48,924 nucleotides of DNA from Flavobacteriaceae bacterium (lineage in GTDB: Bacteria > Bacteroidota > Bacteroidia > Flavobacteriales > Flavobacteriaceae): NCBI GenBank assembly GCA_024643385.1, contig JAHEMZ010000016.1, positions 1-48,924 of the forward strand. Reading direction: 5' to 3'. The position numbers and the translations under genes were made by a program. Positions within the stretch are counted from its first letter, which is position 1. Each line of letters begins with the position of its first letter. A model generated the notes under the pieces. The model saw only the letters and a program-made list of their open reading frames with translations. It searched no databases and was not told the origin of the DNA. This document shows, piece by piece, positions 10,088 through 20,900 of this stretch.

Positions 10088-10696
10088 ATGTTTACCGAAA
10101 AAGCGAATAGAATCTTTCAGGAAGTGATCAAGCACTATCACATTGAAGATAACCCTTACCAAGCCTTTTATAACCCTTACGATAAGAACACTCAATTGTT
10201 AGAGCATTTGTTGTATAGAAAATGTTGGATTGACACCGTTCAATGGCATTATGAGGACATTATACGCGATCCGAAAATCGACCCTGTAGCCGCGCTGGAT
10301 TTAAAGCGTCAAATAGATGCCTCTAACCAGGATCGAACTGATATGGTGGAGTATATAGACGGCTATTTTCTACAGCAGTACAAAAATGTTCAGGTGCATG
10401 ATAACGCAACTATCAATACAGAGAGCCCTGCTTGGGGAGTTGATCGATTATCTATTTTAGCGCTTAAGGTATATCATATGAATGAAGAGGCTTCCCGCCA
10501 AGATGCTTCCCAAGAACACCGAGCCGCTTGCCAGAAAAAATTAGAAATCCTTCTCGAACAACGGGTAGATTTAAGTACTGCGATTCAGCAACTATTGGAG
10601 GACATTGCACAGGGGCGGAAATACATGAAGGTATATAAGCAGATGAAAATGTATAACGACGATGAGCTTAATCCCGTATTACGCGGTCAAAAATAA
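10088..10696 (+). CDS. DUF4254 family protein
   Basis: A 202-residue soluble, probably helical protein. The stretch IDTVQWHYEDIIRDPKIDP followed by LKRQIDASNQDRTDMVEYID is the characteristic conserved core of DUF4254 (about residues 44-95). No catalytic motif is recognised and the function is unknown. ATG 10088 is chosen because family members begin at the equivalent MFTEKANRIFQ; a TTG 33 bases earlier would add an atypical lysine-rich extension. It ends five bases before a GT9 glycosyltransferase, and that repeated pairing in the phylum suggests a link to lipopolysaccharide core synthesis. Confidence 0.8.
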   Translation: MFTEKANRIFQEVIKHYHIEDNPYQAFYNPYDKNTQLLEHLLYRKCWIDTVQWHYEDIIRDPKIDPVAALDLKRQIDASNQDRTDMVEYIDGYFLQQYKNVQVHDNATINTESPAWGVDRLSILALKVYHMNEEASRQDASQEHRAACQKKLEILLEQRVDLSTAIQQLLEDIAQGRKYMKVYKQMKMYNDDELNPVLRGQK

Positions 10697-10701
10697 AACC
10701 T

Positions 10702-11751
10702 GTGACCGCTCCCAATCATATACTCGTACTTAGGCTTTCGGCCATGGGCGATGTGGCAATGATGGTTCCGGTGTTCCGTTCTCTTATAAGTGCCTATCCC
10801 GAGTTAAAGATCACCCTGGTATCTCGTAAATTTTTCGAGCCTATTTTTGAAGGAATTCCCAACCTCACCTTTGTGCCTGCTGAAGTAAATGAAAGACACA
10901 AAGGCTTACTCGGAATTCTGCGCCTTTCCAAGGACCTGCAAAGAATGAAGTTCGATGCGGTGGCTGATCTGCATAATGTGCTTCGTTCCAAAGTGATTCG
11001 GCACTATATGAACCTTAATGGAATTCCTTCTGCCGCCATCGATAAAGGAAGAGAAGAAAAGAAAAAATTAACCCACTCCAACGGGCAGCCCCTTTCTCCT
11101 TTAAAAAGCACTCATGAACGCTATGCGGATGTTTTTCGACAATTGGGGTTTATGATTACACTGAATGAAAAAGTTCAATCAGTAAAGAGACCATTTTCGG
11201 GAAAAATTTTGGAACTTACAGGAAAGAAATCTACTCCCTTTATTGGAATAGCCCCTTTTGCAGCCTTTCAAGGGAAGATGTACCCGACGAGTCTAATGAA
11301 GGAAGTTATTGACGGGCTTTCAAAGAGAACGAACAGTAAAATAGTACTTTTTGGTGGGGGAGAGCAAGAGTCCGAGCAGTTAGAAGAAATCGCAGCTCCA
11401 TTTCATAACGTGATCAACGTAGCCGGGAAATTAGATTTTTCCGACGAATTGGCGTTGATCTCCAATTTGGAGGTAATGCTTTCTATGGATAGCGGCAATG
11501 GTCATTTGGCTGCTAATTTTGGTGTCCCTGTGGTAACCCTCTGGGGGGTTACACATCCTTTTGCAGGGTTTGCTCCTTATTTGCAACCAAAGGAAAACCA
11601 ACTGCTGTCGGACCGCGATAAGTATCCCTTAATCCCAACTTCTGTTTATGGGAATAAATTACCAAAGGGTTATGAGCAGGTGATGAAAACGATTCCTTCC
11701 GAGATAGTTATCGCTAAGATCGAAGAAATTCTAACTTATATATCGTCATAA
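10702..11751 (+). CDS. Family 9 glycosyltransferase (heptosyltransferase-like)
   Basis: A 349-residue GT-B enzyme related to lipopolysaccharide heptosyltransferases WaaC/WaaF, which add sugars to the inner core at the cytoplasmic face of the inner membrane. Features are the opening ILVLRLSAMGDVAMMVPV with the acceptor-side Asp, FIGIAPFAAFQGKMYP for donor binding, and DSGNGHLAANFGVPVVTLWG near residue 265, the usual C-terminal GT9 signature. The start is GTG 10702, five bases after the DUF4254 stop, so the pair is likely one operon. The 3' end overlaps the convergent reductase gene by 16 bases. The exact sugar is not known. Confidence 0.9.
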   Translation: MTAPNHILVLRLSAMGDVAMMVPVFRSLISAYPELKITLVSRKFFEPIFEGIPNLTFVPAEVNERHKGLLGILRLSKDLQRMKFDAVADLHNVLRSKVIRHYMNLNGIPSAAIDKGREEKKKLTHSNGQPLSPLKSTHERYADVFRQLGFMITLNEKVQSVKRPFSGKILELTGKKSTPFIGIAPFAAFQGKMYPTSLMKEVIDGLSKRTNSKIVLFGGGEQESEQLEEIAAPFHNVINVAGKLDFSDELALISNLEVMLSMDSGNGHLAANFGVPVVTLWGVTHPFAGFAPYLQPKENQLLSDRDKYPLIPTSVYGNKLPKGYEQVMKTIPSEIVIAKIEEILTYISS

Positions 11752-12785
11752 TCTACTACCAGTTTGGGTGTGGTAGGATGCGATTGACACGTAAGAATAA
11801 GTCCTTCAGCCACTTCACTGTCGGTTAAAATCTGATTTTTCTTCATTTCAACTTTGCCTTCTTTAACTCGCGCAAGGCACGAGCTGCAAATACCTCCCTG
11901 ACAACTGTAAGGTGCGTCCATTCCTTTGTCTAATGCCGCTTCTAGAACATTTTGTTCTTGAGACATTTTAAATGTTTCTGTGACATCGTCAACGGTAATG
12001 GTTATTTCGGTCTCACCATCGTGAGCCTCATGAAGCTCCCCTTCTATTTTAGAGGTGAAAAGTTCAAAATGTATATCTTTCTCAGCAACATCTTTGGCGA
12101 TCAAGGTAGATTTTGCCTCAAGGATCATTTCCTCCGGACCACATAGATAATACGAATGAAATGAAATGTCCTTGTATTTATTTTTTAGTAAAAAATTGAG
12201 CATGGATCGTTCAATTCTTCCGAAAAAACAATTTTCAACACTTTGTCTACTGAAAAAATAATCTACCAAAAGTCGTTCTGGATATTGAATTTGCAACGCC
12301 GCAAGATCCTTATAGAACATGGTCTCTTCTATGGTTTGATTTCCATAGGCTAAGGTAAAAGTTGAATTGGGCTCTGTCTCTAGAACCGTTTTTATCATCG
12401 ACAAAACCGGGGTGATCCCACTTCCGGCTACAATGGCAAAATAATTATTCTTATTGGCCGCATCGGTTTCTAAGAAAAAGTGCCCTTGAGGAGGAAATAC
12501 CGTAATTTTTGCGCCAACCTCCAAATGATCATTGGCCCAGACAGAAAAAATCCCGCCGGCCACCTTTTTGATCCCTACCCTCCATTCTTTGCCGTTCGCA
12601 GCAGAGCACAGGGAATAGGAACGCCTGATTTCTTTACCTTCAAGAGGGTGTAAAAAGGTAATGTACTGTCCTGCTTTAAAGCGAAAAGTATCTTTTAAGT
12701 GAGCGGGGATTTCAAAAGCTAAGGAAATAGCATTTGCGGTTTCTTTTTTCTTTTCTGAAACAGTGAGACTGAATGAGTCACTCAT
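11736..12785 (-). CDS. PaaE-like flavin/2Fe-2S ferredoxin reductase
   Basis: A 349-residue electron-transfer protein with three domains: an FAD-binding barrel (RRSYSLCSA at about residues 60-68), an NADPH-binding domain (IVAGSGITPVLSMIKTVL and YLCGPEEMI), and a C-terminal plant-type 2Fe-2S ferredoxin domain with CQGGICSSCLARV plus a later cysteine in LILTCQSHP. This layout matches PaaE, the reductase of the phenylacetyl-CoA epoxidase, but no paaABCD genes are nearby. It may serve another oxygenase or desaturase. Start ATG 12785 is chosen because a -7 element at 12802-12809 excludes the upstream in-frame codon at 12812. Confidence 0.88.
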   Translation of the reverse strand: MSDSFSLTVSEKKKETANAISLAFEIPAHLKDTFRFKAGQYITFLHPLEGKEIRRSYSLCSAANGKEWRVGIKKVAGGIFSVWANDHLEVGAKITVFPPQGHFFLETDAANKNNYFAIVAGSGITPVLSMIKTVLETEPNSTFTLAYGNQTIEETMFYKDLAALQIQYPERLLVDYFFSRQSVENCFFGRIERSMLNFLLKNKYKDISFHSYYLCGPEEMILEAKSTLIAKDVAEKDIHFELFTSKIEGELHEAHDGETEITITVDDVTETFKMSQEQNVLEAALDKGMDAPYSCQGGICSSCLARVKEGKVEMKKNQILTDSEVAEGLILTCQSHPTTPKLVVDYDDI

Positions 12786-12801
12786 GTGAATTATTTTTTT
12801 G

Positions 12802-12809
12802 CAAAAATA
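12802..12809 (-). promoter_or_regulatory. -7 promoter element for the ferredoxin reductase gene
   Basis: On the minus strand it reads TATTTTTG. The predicted start of transcription is near 12796-12798, about 11 bases before the ATG. Confidence 0.5.
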
Positions 12810-12973
12810 CAAATCAAAATGGGTCTTCCCCTAAGTTTACAAGGCATTAGTGACCAATTTTTACCTCAAAATCTTCCAGAAACAAAAAAGAAGCGTATTT
12901 TTACCCTCCTTTAGTTATCTTTAAATACTAAAAACAAAGGTTTTAAGTTAGAGTACTATAAACGAAAATAATT

Positions 12974-15532
12974 TTGAAGCGCATACATACTTTTACCGTT
13001 TTCTCTTTAGCCATATTGCTGTTAGTAGCGTGTTCCCGAAAGAAAAACACTTTCATGAGTCGAAATTATCATGCCGTAACGGCAGAGTATAATGCCATAT
13101 ATAATGGTGATTTGGCTTTAGATGCAGGTAATGAAGAATTATCCATCACCTATCGCGATAATTTTTGGGAAATATTGCCGGTGGAACGATTTGAAATAGA
13201 AGAAGCAATCGCAAAACCCGGAGAAGACGGAAATGTAAACTTCAACCGAGCAGAGGAAAAGGCAGCAAAAGCCATTCAGAAACACTCCATTTATCTGGAT
13301 GGAAAGGAAAACAACCCTCAAATTGATGAGGCTTATATGTTATTGGGAAAAGCGCGCTATTTTGACCAGCGCTTTGTACCTGCTCAAGATGCCTTTAATT
13401 TTATTTTAAATCGCTACCCTACCAGTAATAATGTGAACGAGGCTCGTATGTGGAAAGCAAAAACAAACATACAATTAGCCAATGAGGATGGCGCGATAGA
13501 AGAGCTTACCAAACTGATGGACATGGAGGGGCTGAAGGAAGAAGACAAGGCCGATGCTGCAGCTATTATGGCACAGGCGTATATAAATTTAGACACCTTG
13601 GAAGCGGCGCTTCCCATGATAAAATTGGCCTCAGAGCATGTTCGTAATAACGAATTAAAAGGGCGTTATGCCTATATCAAAGGTCAACTTTATAATCGTT
13701 TAGAGCAAAAGGACAGTGCTAATTTGGCTTTTCAAGAAGTGATTGAACTAAAGCGTAAATCACCAAGGGTTTATATGATCAATGCCCACATTGAACAGGC
13801 ACGAAATTTTGATTACGAAAAAGGCGATCGGATTGCCTTATTGGAGCATTTAATGGATATGGAAGAGAATAGAGAAAATCGTCCCTTCCTGGATATAATT
13901 GATAACCAAATAGGAGAGTACTACCGAAAAACAGAAAATATTGACACGGCGGTAGCTTATTATAACAAATCAATTAAAAACTACAAGCAAAATGATATCC
14001 TTCAAGCCTTGAACTATTCTACCTTGGCGGAAATTAACTTCGATAACGCGGAATATAAAATCGCCGGTCAGTATTATGACAGTACGTTAGCGTTTTTAGA
14101 GGAAAACTCCAGAGCCTGGCGGAGAATGAAAAAGAAGTTGGAGAATTTGGAGGATGTGATCAAATATGAAGATATTGCCACTCGGAATGATTCTATCTTA
14201 CGACTCACGGACATGTCGGATTCTGAGCAATTAGCTTATTTTTCGCGATATACGGCTGAACTGAAAGCCCAAGCAATAGAAGATTCCTTGGCTAAAATAA
14301 AAGAGGAAAATCGAATCGCCGATAACGAATTTTACAAGAAAAATACCTCTTCTAAAAAAGAAGAAGGAGGGGCTTTTTATTTTTACAATAGCACCACTGT
14401 TTCCTATGGAAGGCAAGAATTTCAAAAAATTTGGGGAAATCGAAAATTAGAAGATAATTGGCGCTTTTCAACTAAGAAACAAACCTTTGATGAGGAACAG
14501 ATAGCCGACAAGGAGAATACCGAAATAAAGTTAGATAAAAGTGAACTCTTTGATCCCCAGGCCTATATTTCTAAGATACCGACCGATGAAAAAGTAATTG
14601 ATAGCATTGCCGGAGAACGTAATTTTGCCTATTATCAATTAGGGCTTATCTACAAAGAAAAATTTCGAGAGTATAATTTGGCGACTGATCGACTGGAAAA
14701 ATTGTTAAGCTTTGAACCACAAGAACGCCTGGTTATTCCTTCAAAATACAATTTGTATAAAATATATGACCTATTAGGAAATACGGCATCGGCCGATAAA
14801 TGGAAGAATGATATTTTGACCAATCATTCCGATTCTCGTTATGCAGATATTTTAAGAAACCCAACAAGTCAGTTAGCCAGCGACGAGTCGAGTCCCGAGT
14901 TTAAATACAAGGCACTTTATAAAGAATTTGAGGCCTCTAATTACGATTATGTGATCGCTACTTGTGACGATTATATGAATATCTATAATGGCAATGATAT
15001 TGTTCCTAAATTGGAAATGCTTAAGGCTACTGCCTTGGGAAGAAGAGATGGATTTGATGTCTATAAAAAGGCTGTAAATTTTGTTGCCCTGAATTACCCG
15101 CAATCCTCTGAAGGAAAAGATGCTCAGAAAATATATTCCACCGTTTTGCCTCAATTGGAAAATAAGGAATTTATTGAACGGAGCGATAACTGGAAAATTG
15201 TGTATGCCTTTACCAAGGAAGAAAATGAATTGGCGACTAAATTGCAAGAAAGTCTGCTCAAGGCCATTGAAGAATACCGCTACACAAATATGTCGGTGTC
15301 TATGGATTATTATGATCCCAAAACAAATTTCGTGATCATTCACGGACTCAACAGCCAATTGGGCGGCAGAGGCTTTGCGGAAGTACTTAAAGAGAATAAA
15401 AAATATAAAATAAAAAGACCGTATTTTGAAATTTCCTCCCCGAACTACAAGATCATTCAGATTCACAAAAACTTAGAAGACTACTTTGCGTCCCAAAAAA
15501 ATGTAGAAGAAAACAGTAATCCTCAAAAATAA
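12974..15532 (+). CDS. sprE: Type IX secretion / gliding protein SprE (PorW) lipoprotein
   Basis: An 852-residue tetratricopeptide lipoprotein needed for type IX secretion and gliding in flavobacteria. The signal peptide ends in the lipobox LLVAC (Cys at about residue 20), followed by the conserved opening SRKKNTFMSRNYHAVTAEYN and NFWEILPVERF that identify SprE/PorW. TPR-like helical repeats run through most of the protein, and a C-terminal domain (about 770-845) contains DYYDPKTNFVIIHGLNSQLGG. The start is TTG 12974: the first in-frame ATG would remove the whole signal peptide. A weak -7-like TATCTTTA lies at 12916-12923. The protease at 31786-35364 is a predicted client of the same secretion system. 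Confidence 0.93.
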   Translation: MKRIHTFTVFSLAILLLVACSRKKNTFMSRNYHAVTAEYNAIYNGDLALDAGNEELSITYRDNFWEILPVERFEIEEAIAKPGEDGNVNFNRAEEKAAKAIQKHSIYLDGKENNPQIDEAYMLLGKARYFDQRFVPAQDAFNFILNRYPTSNNVNEARMWKAKTNIQLANEDGAIEELTKLMDMEGLKEEDKADAAAIMAQAYINLDTLEAALPMIKLASEHVRNNELKGRYAYIKGQLYNRLEQKDSANLAFQEVIELKRKSPRVYMINAHIEQARNFDYEKGDRIALLEHLMDMEENRENRPFLDIIDNQIGEYYRKTENIDTAVAYYNKSIKNYKQNDILQALNYSTLAEINFDNAEYKIAGQYYDSTLAFLEENSRAWRRMKKKLENLEDVIKYEDIATRNDSILRLTDMSDSEQLAYFSRYTAELKAQAIEDSLAKIKEENRIADNEFYKKNTSSKKEEGGAFYFYNSTTVSYGRQEFQKIWGNRKLEDNWRFSTKKQTFDEEQIADKENTEIKLDKSELFDPQAYISKIPTDEKVIDSIAGERNFAYYQLGLIYKEKFREYNLATDRLEKLLSFEPQERLVIPSKYNLYKIYDLLGNTASADKWKNDILTNHSDSRYADILRNPTSQLASDESSPEFKYKALYKEFEASNYDYVIATCDDYMNIYNGNDIVPKLEMLKATALGRRDGFDVYKKAVNFVALNYPQSSEGKDAQKIYSTVLPQLENKEFIERSDNWKIVYAFTKEENELATKLQESLLKAIEEYRYTNMSVSMDYYDPKTNFVIIHGLNSQLGGRGFAEVLKENKKYKIKRPYFEISSPNYKIIQIHKNLEDYFASQKNVEENSNPQK

Positions 15533-15538
15533 CAGAAC

Positions 15539-16009
15539 ATGTTTTCAGATAAAAAAGACAAAAATAGTATGGAACCAACAGTGAGCCAAAACAGAATCAA
15601 CGAAGGAACACATCTTAAAGGAGATATTGTTTCCGCCGGATTTTTCCGAATCGATGGAAGTATCGAAGGAAATATTAGTAAACCCTCTAAAGTCGTTTTG
15701 GGGAAATCGGGAAGCGTCAAAGGCAAACTTAATTGTGAAGATGCTGATGTGGAAGGACGTTTTGAAGGCACTCTTAATGTTTCCGGAACGCTTACTTTAA
15801 AATCCACAGCCTTTATTCAGGGTGAAGTGGTTGTGGGTAAACTGGCCGTTGAACCGGGAGCTACCTTTAATGCTACTTGTACCATGCAGGGAGCGGCACA
15901 AAAAAACGCATCCGTTACTCCGGAAGAGACTCCTAAAACAAGTCTTTTTGATCGTAATCAACGATTCAAAACAATCGCCTCCAGCAAATCTGAGGTCTCG
16001 GAAGCCTAA
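15539..16009 (+). CDS. Bactofilin family cytoskeletal protein
   Basis: A 156-residue protein with the bactofilin (polymer-forming cytoskeletal) domain at about residues 20-115: GTHLKGDIVSAGFFRIDGSIEGNI followed by repeating short beta strands (VKGKLNCEDADVEGRFEGTLNV), which form a right-handed beta helix that polymerises without nucleotide. The N-terminus is short and polar, and the C-terminal ~40 residues are disordered. Bactofilins often sit at membranes and organise cell-wall enzymes or motility machines. It follows sprE by six bases and precedes the ATP synthase accessory gene by 12 bases, so cotranscription is likely. Confidence 0.93.
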   Translation: MFSDKKDKNSMEPTVSQNRINEGTHLKGDIVSAGFFRIDGSIEGNISKPSKVVLGKSGSVKGKLNCEDADVEGRFEGTLNVSGTLTLKSTAFIQGEVVVGKLAVEPGATFNATCTMQGAAQKNASVTPEETPKTSLFDRNQRFKTIASSKSEVSEA

Positions 16010-16021
16010 CATTAGCTTTAT

Positions 16022-16237
16022 ATGGGCAAGGAAAGTAATGGCATTAAGCGTTGGGCCATTTTGTCCGGTATTGCTATTCAAATGGGTGTGATCATCTATT
16101 TATTTGTTCAATTGGGGAAATGGTTGGATGCTAACTATAATGAAGGCAATAGAACGTTTTTAATAATATGTACCCTCTTAGGCGTTGGAGCCTCATTATT
16201 CCTTGTTATAAATCAAACAAAAAATCTTAATTCTTAG
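16022..16237 (+). CDS. AtpZ/AtpI-like ATP synthase accessory protein
   Basis: A 71-residue protein with two membrane helices (about 11-32 and 43-63) and the GIAIQMGVIIYLFVQLGKWLD sequence of the AtpZ/AtpI family. These proteins are encoded at the head of F-type ATP synthase operons and help assemble the c-ring or handle Mg2+. It starts 12 bases after bactofilin and ends two bases before the next gene, forming a block that leads into atpB. Confidence 0.8.
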   Translation: MGKESNGIKRWAILSGIAIQMGVIIYLFVQLGKWLDANYNEGNRTFLIICTLLGVGASLFLVINQTKNLNS

Positions 16238-16239
16238 TA

Positions 16240-16623
16240 ATGACGCGTAAAAGCTTTCGATTTTTGATGGCTCTTATTGGGATCCTTCACTTCGTTTTTT
16301 CTATACATTTATCATTGCTGTATGTATTTGATAAACCATTATTTGAAAACCAAATAATAGGGGCTTATCTTCTCAATTACTTGATGGCAGCCATTGTTCT
16401 ATATCTGGTGGAACGCAATTTAAAGGTTGAATCTGCGCAAACAGGCTTTATTTTTTTAGCCGGGAGCGGACTCAAATTTCTAATTTTTTTCCTGGTATTC
16501 TACCCTACCTATAAGGCAGACGGAGCAATGGATTCCATGGAGTTTGCCACGTTTTTTGTGCCTTATGTGCTCTGTTTAATTTTAGAAGTTTACTATCTTT
16601 CTAAACAGCTTAATAATCAGTAA
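16240..16623 (+). CDS. Four-helix membrane protein, DUF6168 family
   Basis: A 127-residue hydrophobic protein with four predicted membrane helices. I recognise it as DUF6168, a flavobacterial family found between the AtpZ-like gene and atpB. Its position and topology resemble AtpI, so it may help assemble the F0 sector, but no motif proves this. It begins two bases after the AtpZ-like stop. A separate promoter for atpB lies just downstream. Confidence 0.65.
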   Translation: MTRKSFRFLMALIGILHFVFSIHLSLLYVFDKPLFENQIIGAYLLNYLMAAIVLYLVERNLKVESAQTGFIFLAGSGLKFLIFFLVFYPTYKADGAMDSMEFATFFVPYVLCLILEVYYLSKQLNNQ

Positions 16624-16667
16624 TCTTAGCCTGATTTTATATAGGAAAAAAAACACTAAATTTTCTT

Positions 16668-16697
16668 TTTGCATTCTAAGTAATAACTGTATTTTTG
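16668..16697 (+). promoter_or_regulatory. Promoter of the atpB-atpG operon
   Basis: A near-ideal Bacteroidota promoter: TTTG at 16668-16671, an 18-base spacer, then TATTTTTG at 16690-16697 (consensus TAnnTTTG). Transcription should start near 16702, giving a leader of about 29 bases before atpB. Confidence 0.75.
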
Positions 16698-16730
16698 CAC
16701 CGATTTTTAAGGACACTATTTTAGTTCGGC

Positions 16731-18100
<1,370 letters not shown>

Positions 18101-18112
18101 TCCTATCAAATA

Positions 18113-18151
18113 ATGCACACCGCTGTAACGGTTGGTTATAGGGGTGTGTAT
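18113..18151 (+). promoter_or_regulatory. Long hairpin downstream of atpE
   Basis: ATGCACACC (18113-18121) pairs with GGTGTGTAT (18143-18151). After one G-G mismatch, CTGTAAC (18123-18129) pairs with GTTATAG (18135-18141) around a GGTTG loop, making 16 paired positions including two G-T wobbles. No T-run follows, so this is more likely an mRNA-stability or processing structure than a terminator. Confidence 0.6.
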
Positions 18152-18208
18152 TAAAATTAAACAAAAGCCCGGTTTGGGTTAAAACTATAAGTTTCATTTA
18201 ATAAGTTA

Positions 18209-18222
18209 CCCGTAATAACGGG
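18209..18222 (+). promoter_or_regulatory. Small hairpin just before the atpF start
   Basis: CCCGT (18209-18213) and ACGGG (18218-18222) form a five-pair stem with an AATA loop, ending two bases before the atpF ATG at 18225. GCCCG at 18167-18171 could pair instead with CGGGC at 18219-18223. Either pairing could limit atpF initiation. Confidence 0.4.
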
Positions 18223-18224
18223 CG

Positions 18225-18731
18225 ATGAATATGGAAAAACTAATTGGAGAATTTTCGATAGGACTTTTTTTCTGGCAAACAGTATTGTTCGTTTTATTAC
18301 TGCTTTTGCTTAGAAAATATGCGTGGAAGCCCATTTTAAATGCGGTAAGTGAGCGTGAAGAAGGTATTCGCAAGGCTTTATTATCGGCAGAAAATGCCAA
18401 AAGAGAGATGGAGAACCTTCAGGCAGATAATGAAAAACTATTAAAAGAAGCCAGAGCCGAACGTGACTTGATGCTGAAAGAAGCCCGTGAGATCAAAACG
18501 AAAATGGTCAGCGACGCTAAAGAAGAGGCCAAAATGGAGGCTGATAAAATGATCGTCCAGGCTCAAGCGGCTATTGAAAGTGAAAAGAAAGCTGCCATCG
18601 CAGAATTAAAAAGTCAGGTGGCAACGCTATCCTTGGAGATTGCAGAGAAAGTAGTAAAAAGCGAATTGTCCAACAGCGATAAACAACTAAAACTAGTTGA
18701 GGATATGTTGGGTGATGCTACCTTAAATTAA
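18225..18731 (+). CDS. atpF: ATP synthase F0 subunit b
   Basis: A 168-residue peripheral-stalk protein: one N-terminal membrane helix (about residues 10-30, FSIGLFFWQTVLFVLLLLLL) followed by a long charged coiled coil that reaches F1 and binds the delta subunit. A second ATG six bases downstream (18231) is an equally good start. It ends four bases before atpH. A gap of more than 120 bases with hairpins separates it from atpE. Confidence 0.95.
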   Translation: MNMEKLIGEFSIGLFFWQTVLFVLLLLLLRKYAWKPILNAVSEREEGIRKALLSAENAKREMENLQADNEKLLKEARAERDLMLKEAREIKTKMVSDAKEEAKMEADKMIVQAQAAIESEKKAAIAELKSQVATLSLEIAEKVVKSELSNSDKQLKLVEDMLGDATLN

Positions 18732-18735
18732 GACT

Positions 18736-19278
18736 ATGTACGGAAGTAGAGCAGCCATACGCTACGCAAAAGCAGTATTACAAGAAGCCGGAGATGCCGA
18801 CAAGGCGAAAGCGGTTTTTAGTGATATGGAAACCGTGAAGGCCACTCTTGCTGGAAGCAAGGAATTGAGAAACGTCTTGAAGAGTCCTATTTATAAGAAT
18901 GAGGATAAGAAATCGGCATTACTTCAAATTTTTGGTAATCAAACTCAGGACATTAAAGATCTTGTAAATATCCTTGCTGAAAATCAGCGAACCAACCTAT
19001 TAGGTGCTGTAGCAGATAGTTATATTGAATTGTACAACGAGGTGCAAGGTATAAAAGTGGCCACAGTAACTACCGCGGTTCCGCTTTCTTCGGCACTAGA
19101 AAAACAGGTATTGGCAAAAGTAGAAGCCCTCACAGGCAGTAAAACGGTCACCCTAGTCCAAGAAGTGGATGAATCCATCCTCGGTGGATTTATACTTCGG
19201 TTAGGAGATCTCCAATACAATGCGAGTATCTCGAATCAATTTGGAAATCTAAAAAAAGAATTTAGTAAAAGTTTATAA
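18736..19278 (+). CDS. atpH: ATP synthase F1 subunit delta
   Basis: A 180-residue stator protein linking subunit b to the top of alpha3beta3. The opening GSRAAIRYAKAVLQEA and the C-terminal VDESILGGFILRLGDLQYNASI are the classic OSCP/delta signatures. Its start lies four bases after the atpF stop, which fits coupled translation. Length is normal. Confidence 0.96.
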   Translation: MYGSRAAIRYAKAVLQEAGDADKAKAVFSDMETVKATLAGSKELRNVLKSPIYKNEDKKSALLQIFGNQTQDIKDLVNILAENQRTNLLGAVADSYIELYNEVQGIKVATVTTAVPLSSALEKQVLAKVEALTGSKTVTLVQEVDESILGGFILRLGDLQYNASISNQFGNLKKEFSKSL

Positions 19279-19316
19279 AACCCTTGGCATAGCAGCCAAA
19301 AATAGATACCTAAAAA

Positions 19317-20891
19317 ATGGCAGAAGTTAAACCCGCTGAAGTATCAGCAATCTTAAGAAAACAACTTTCAGGTTTTGAAGGAGCTGCTTCGTTAGACGAA
19401 GTAGGAACCGTATTGACCATAGGAGATGGTATTGCTCGTGTATACGGACTTTCCAACGTTCAATATGGTGAATTGGTCGAATTTGAAAATGGTCTGGAAG
19501 GGATCGTACTGAATTTGGAAGAAGATAACGTTGGAGTTGTATTATTAGGCCCTTTTAAACATATAAAAGAAGGTGCTACCGTAAAACGTACGCAACGAAT
19601 TGCTTCCATCAAAGTGGGAGAAGGAATTGTGGGTCGTGTCGTGAACACCCTAGGACAACCTATTGACGGTAAAGGCCCAATTCAAGGTAAAACCTACGAA
19701 ATGCCCTTGGAGCGTAAAGCTCCCGGAGTTATTTTCCGTCAGCCGGTAAATGAACCGTTACAAACGGGTATTAAATCTATTGATGCAATGATCCCGATCG
19801 GAAGAGGTCAACGTGAGTTGGTAATTGGTGACCGTCAGACAGGTAAAACAACTGTTTGTATCGATACCATCTTGAATCAAAAAGAATTTTATGATGCAGG
19901 GGAACCCGTTTATTGTATTTATGTTGCCATAGGTCAAAAAGCATCTACAGTTGCTAACATCGCAAAAGTGTTAGAAGATAAAGGAGCTTTAGCTTACACG
20001 ACCATCGTTGCTGCAAATGCTTCAGATCCTGCACCAATGCAAGTATATGCTCCTTTTGCAGGGGCTGCTATCGGAGAATATTTCCGTGACTCGGGCCGTC
20101 CTGCACTAATCATTTATGATGATCTATCTAAGCAAGCGGTAGCTTATCGTGAAGTTTCTTTGCTTTTACGCCGTCCACCGGGACGTGAAGCGTATCCTGG
20201 GGACGTGTTCTATCTTCACTCCAGATTGCTAGAGCGTGCTGCGAAAGTGATTGCCGATGATGGTATTGCAAAGAACATGAATGATCTTCCGGAATCTTTA
20301 AAAGGGATTGTTAAAGGAGGAGGTTCCTTAACAGCCTTACCTATTATTGAAACACAAGCAGGGGACGTTTCTGCCTATATCCCAACGAACGTAATTTCAA
20401 TTACCGACGGACAGATATTCTTGGAAAGTGACTTGTTCAACTCCGGGGTACGTCCTGCAATTAACGTAGGTATTTCTGTATCTCGGGTGGGAGGTTCTGC
20501 ACAGATCAAATCGATGAAAAAAGTTGCAGGAACCTTGAAATTGGATCAGGCTCAGTACCGTGAACTTGAAGCTTTTGCTAAGTTTGGTAGTGATCTGGAT
20601 GCTGCAACCATGAACGTCATTGAAAAAGGGAAACGAAACGTGGAGATCTTGAAACAAGCTCAAAATGACCCTTTTAAAGTAGAAGATCAGGTGGCTATTA
20701 TTTATGCAGGTTCTAAAAACCTGTTAAGAAAAGTGCCTGTGGAGAAGATTAAAGAATTTGAAAGAGATTATTTAGAGCTATTGAACGCAAAACACAGAGA
20801 TATCTTAGATGCTGTTAAAGCAGGTAAGTTGACCGATGAGGTTATTGATGTGCTTTCAGCGGTAGCAAAGGATTTATCATCTAGATATTAA
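19317..20891 (+). CDS. atpA: ATP synthase F1 subunit alpha
   Basis: A 524-residue, regulatory nucleotide-binding subunit of the F1 head. The Walker A loop GDRQTGKTT lies near residues 170-178, the Walker B region is [12 protein letters not shown], and the [14 protein letters not shown] signature holds the arginine finger. Length is normal. It is preceded by a 38-base spacer and followed by a hairpin and atpG. The beta and epsilon genes are not in this operon, as is usual in the phylum. Confidence 0.98.
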   Translation: MAEVKPAEVSAILRKQLSGFEGAASLDEVGTVLTIGDGIARVYGLSNVQYGELVEFENGLEGIVLNLEEDNVGVVLLGPFKHIKEGATVKRTQRIASIKVGEGIVGRVVNTLGQPIDGKGPIQGKTYEMPLERKAPGVIFRQPVNEPLQTGIKSIDAMIPIGRGQRELVIGDRQTGKTTVCIDTILNQKEFYDAGEPVYCIYVAIGQKASTVANIAKVLEDKGALAYTTIVAANASDPAPMQVYAPFAGAAIGEYFRDSGRPALIIYDDLSKQAVAYREVSLLLRRPPGREAYPGDVFYLHSRLLERAAKVIADDGIAKNMNDLPESLKGIVKGGGSLTALPIIETQAGDVSAYIPTNVISITDGQIFLESDLFNSGVRPAINVGISVSRVGGSAQIKSMKKVAGTLKLDQAQYRELEAFAKFGSDLDAATMNVIEKGKRNVEILKQAQNDPFKVEDQVAIIYAGSKNLLRKVPVEKIKEFERDYLELLNAKHRDILDAVKAGKLTDEVIDVLSAVAKDLSSRY

Positions 20892-20900
20892 AAATCAATT

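Noticed and set aside
14873..15466. A 197-codon open frame on the minus strand inside sprE
   Set aside because: It lies antisense to a clear TPR lipoprotein gene, has no recognisable domain and shows the low-complexity composition of a shadow frame.
18124..18140. A Crp/Fnr-like TGTAAC...GTTATA sequence after atpE
   Set aside because: The spacer is five bases instead of four and the halves are explained by the long hairpin; no promoter lies at the right distance.
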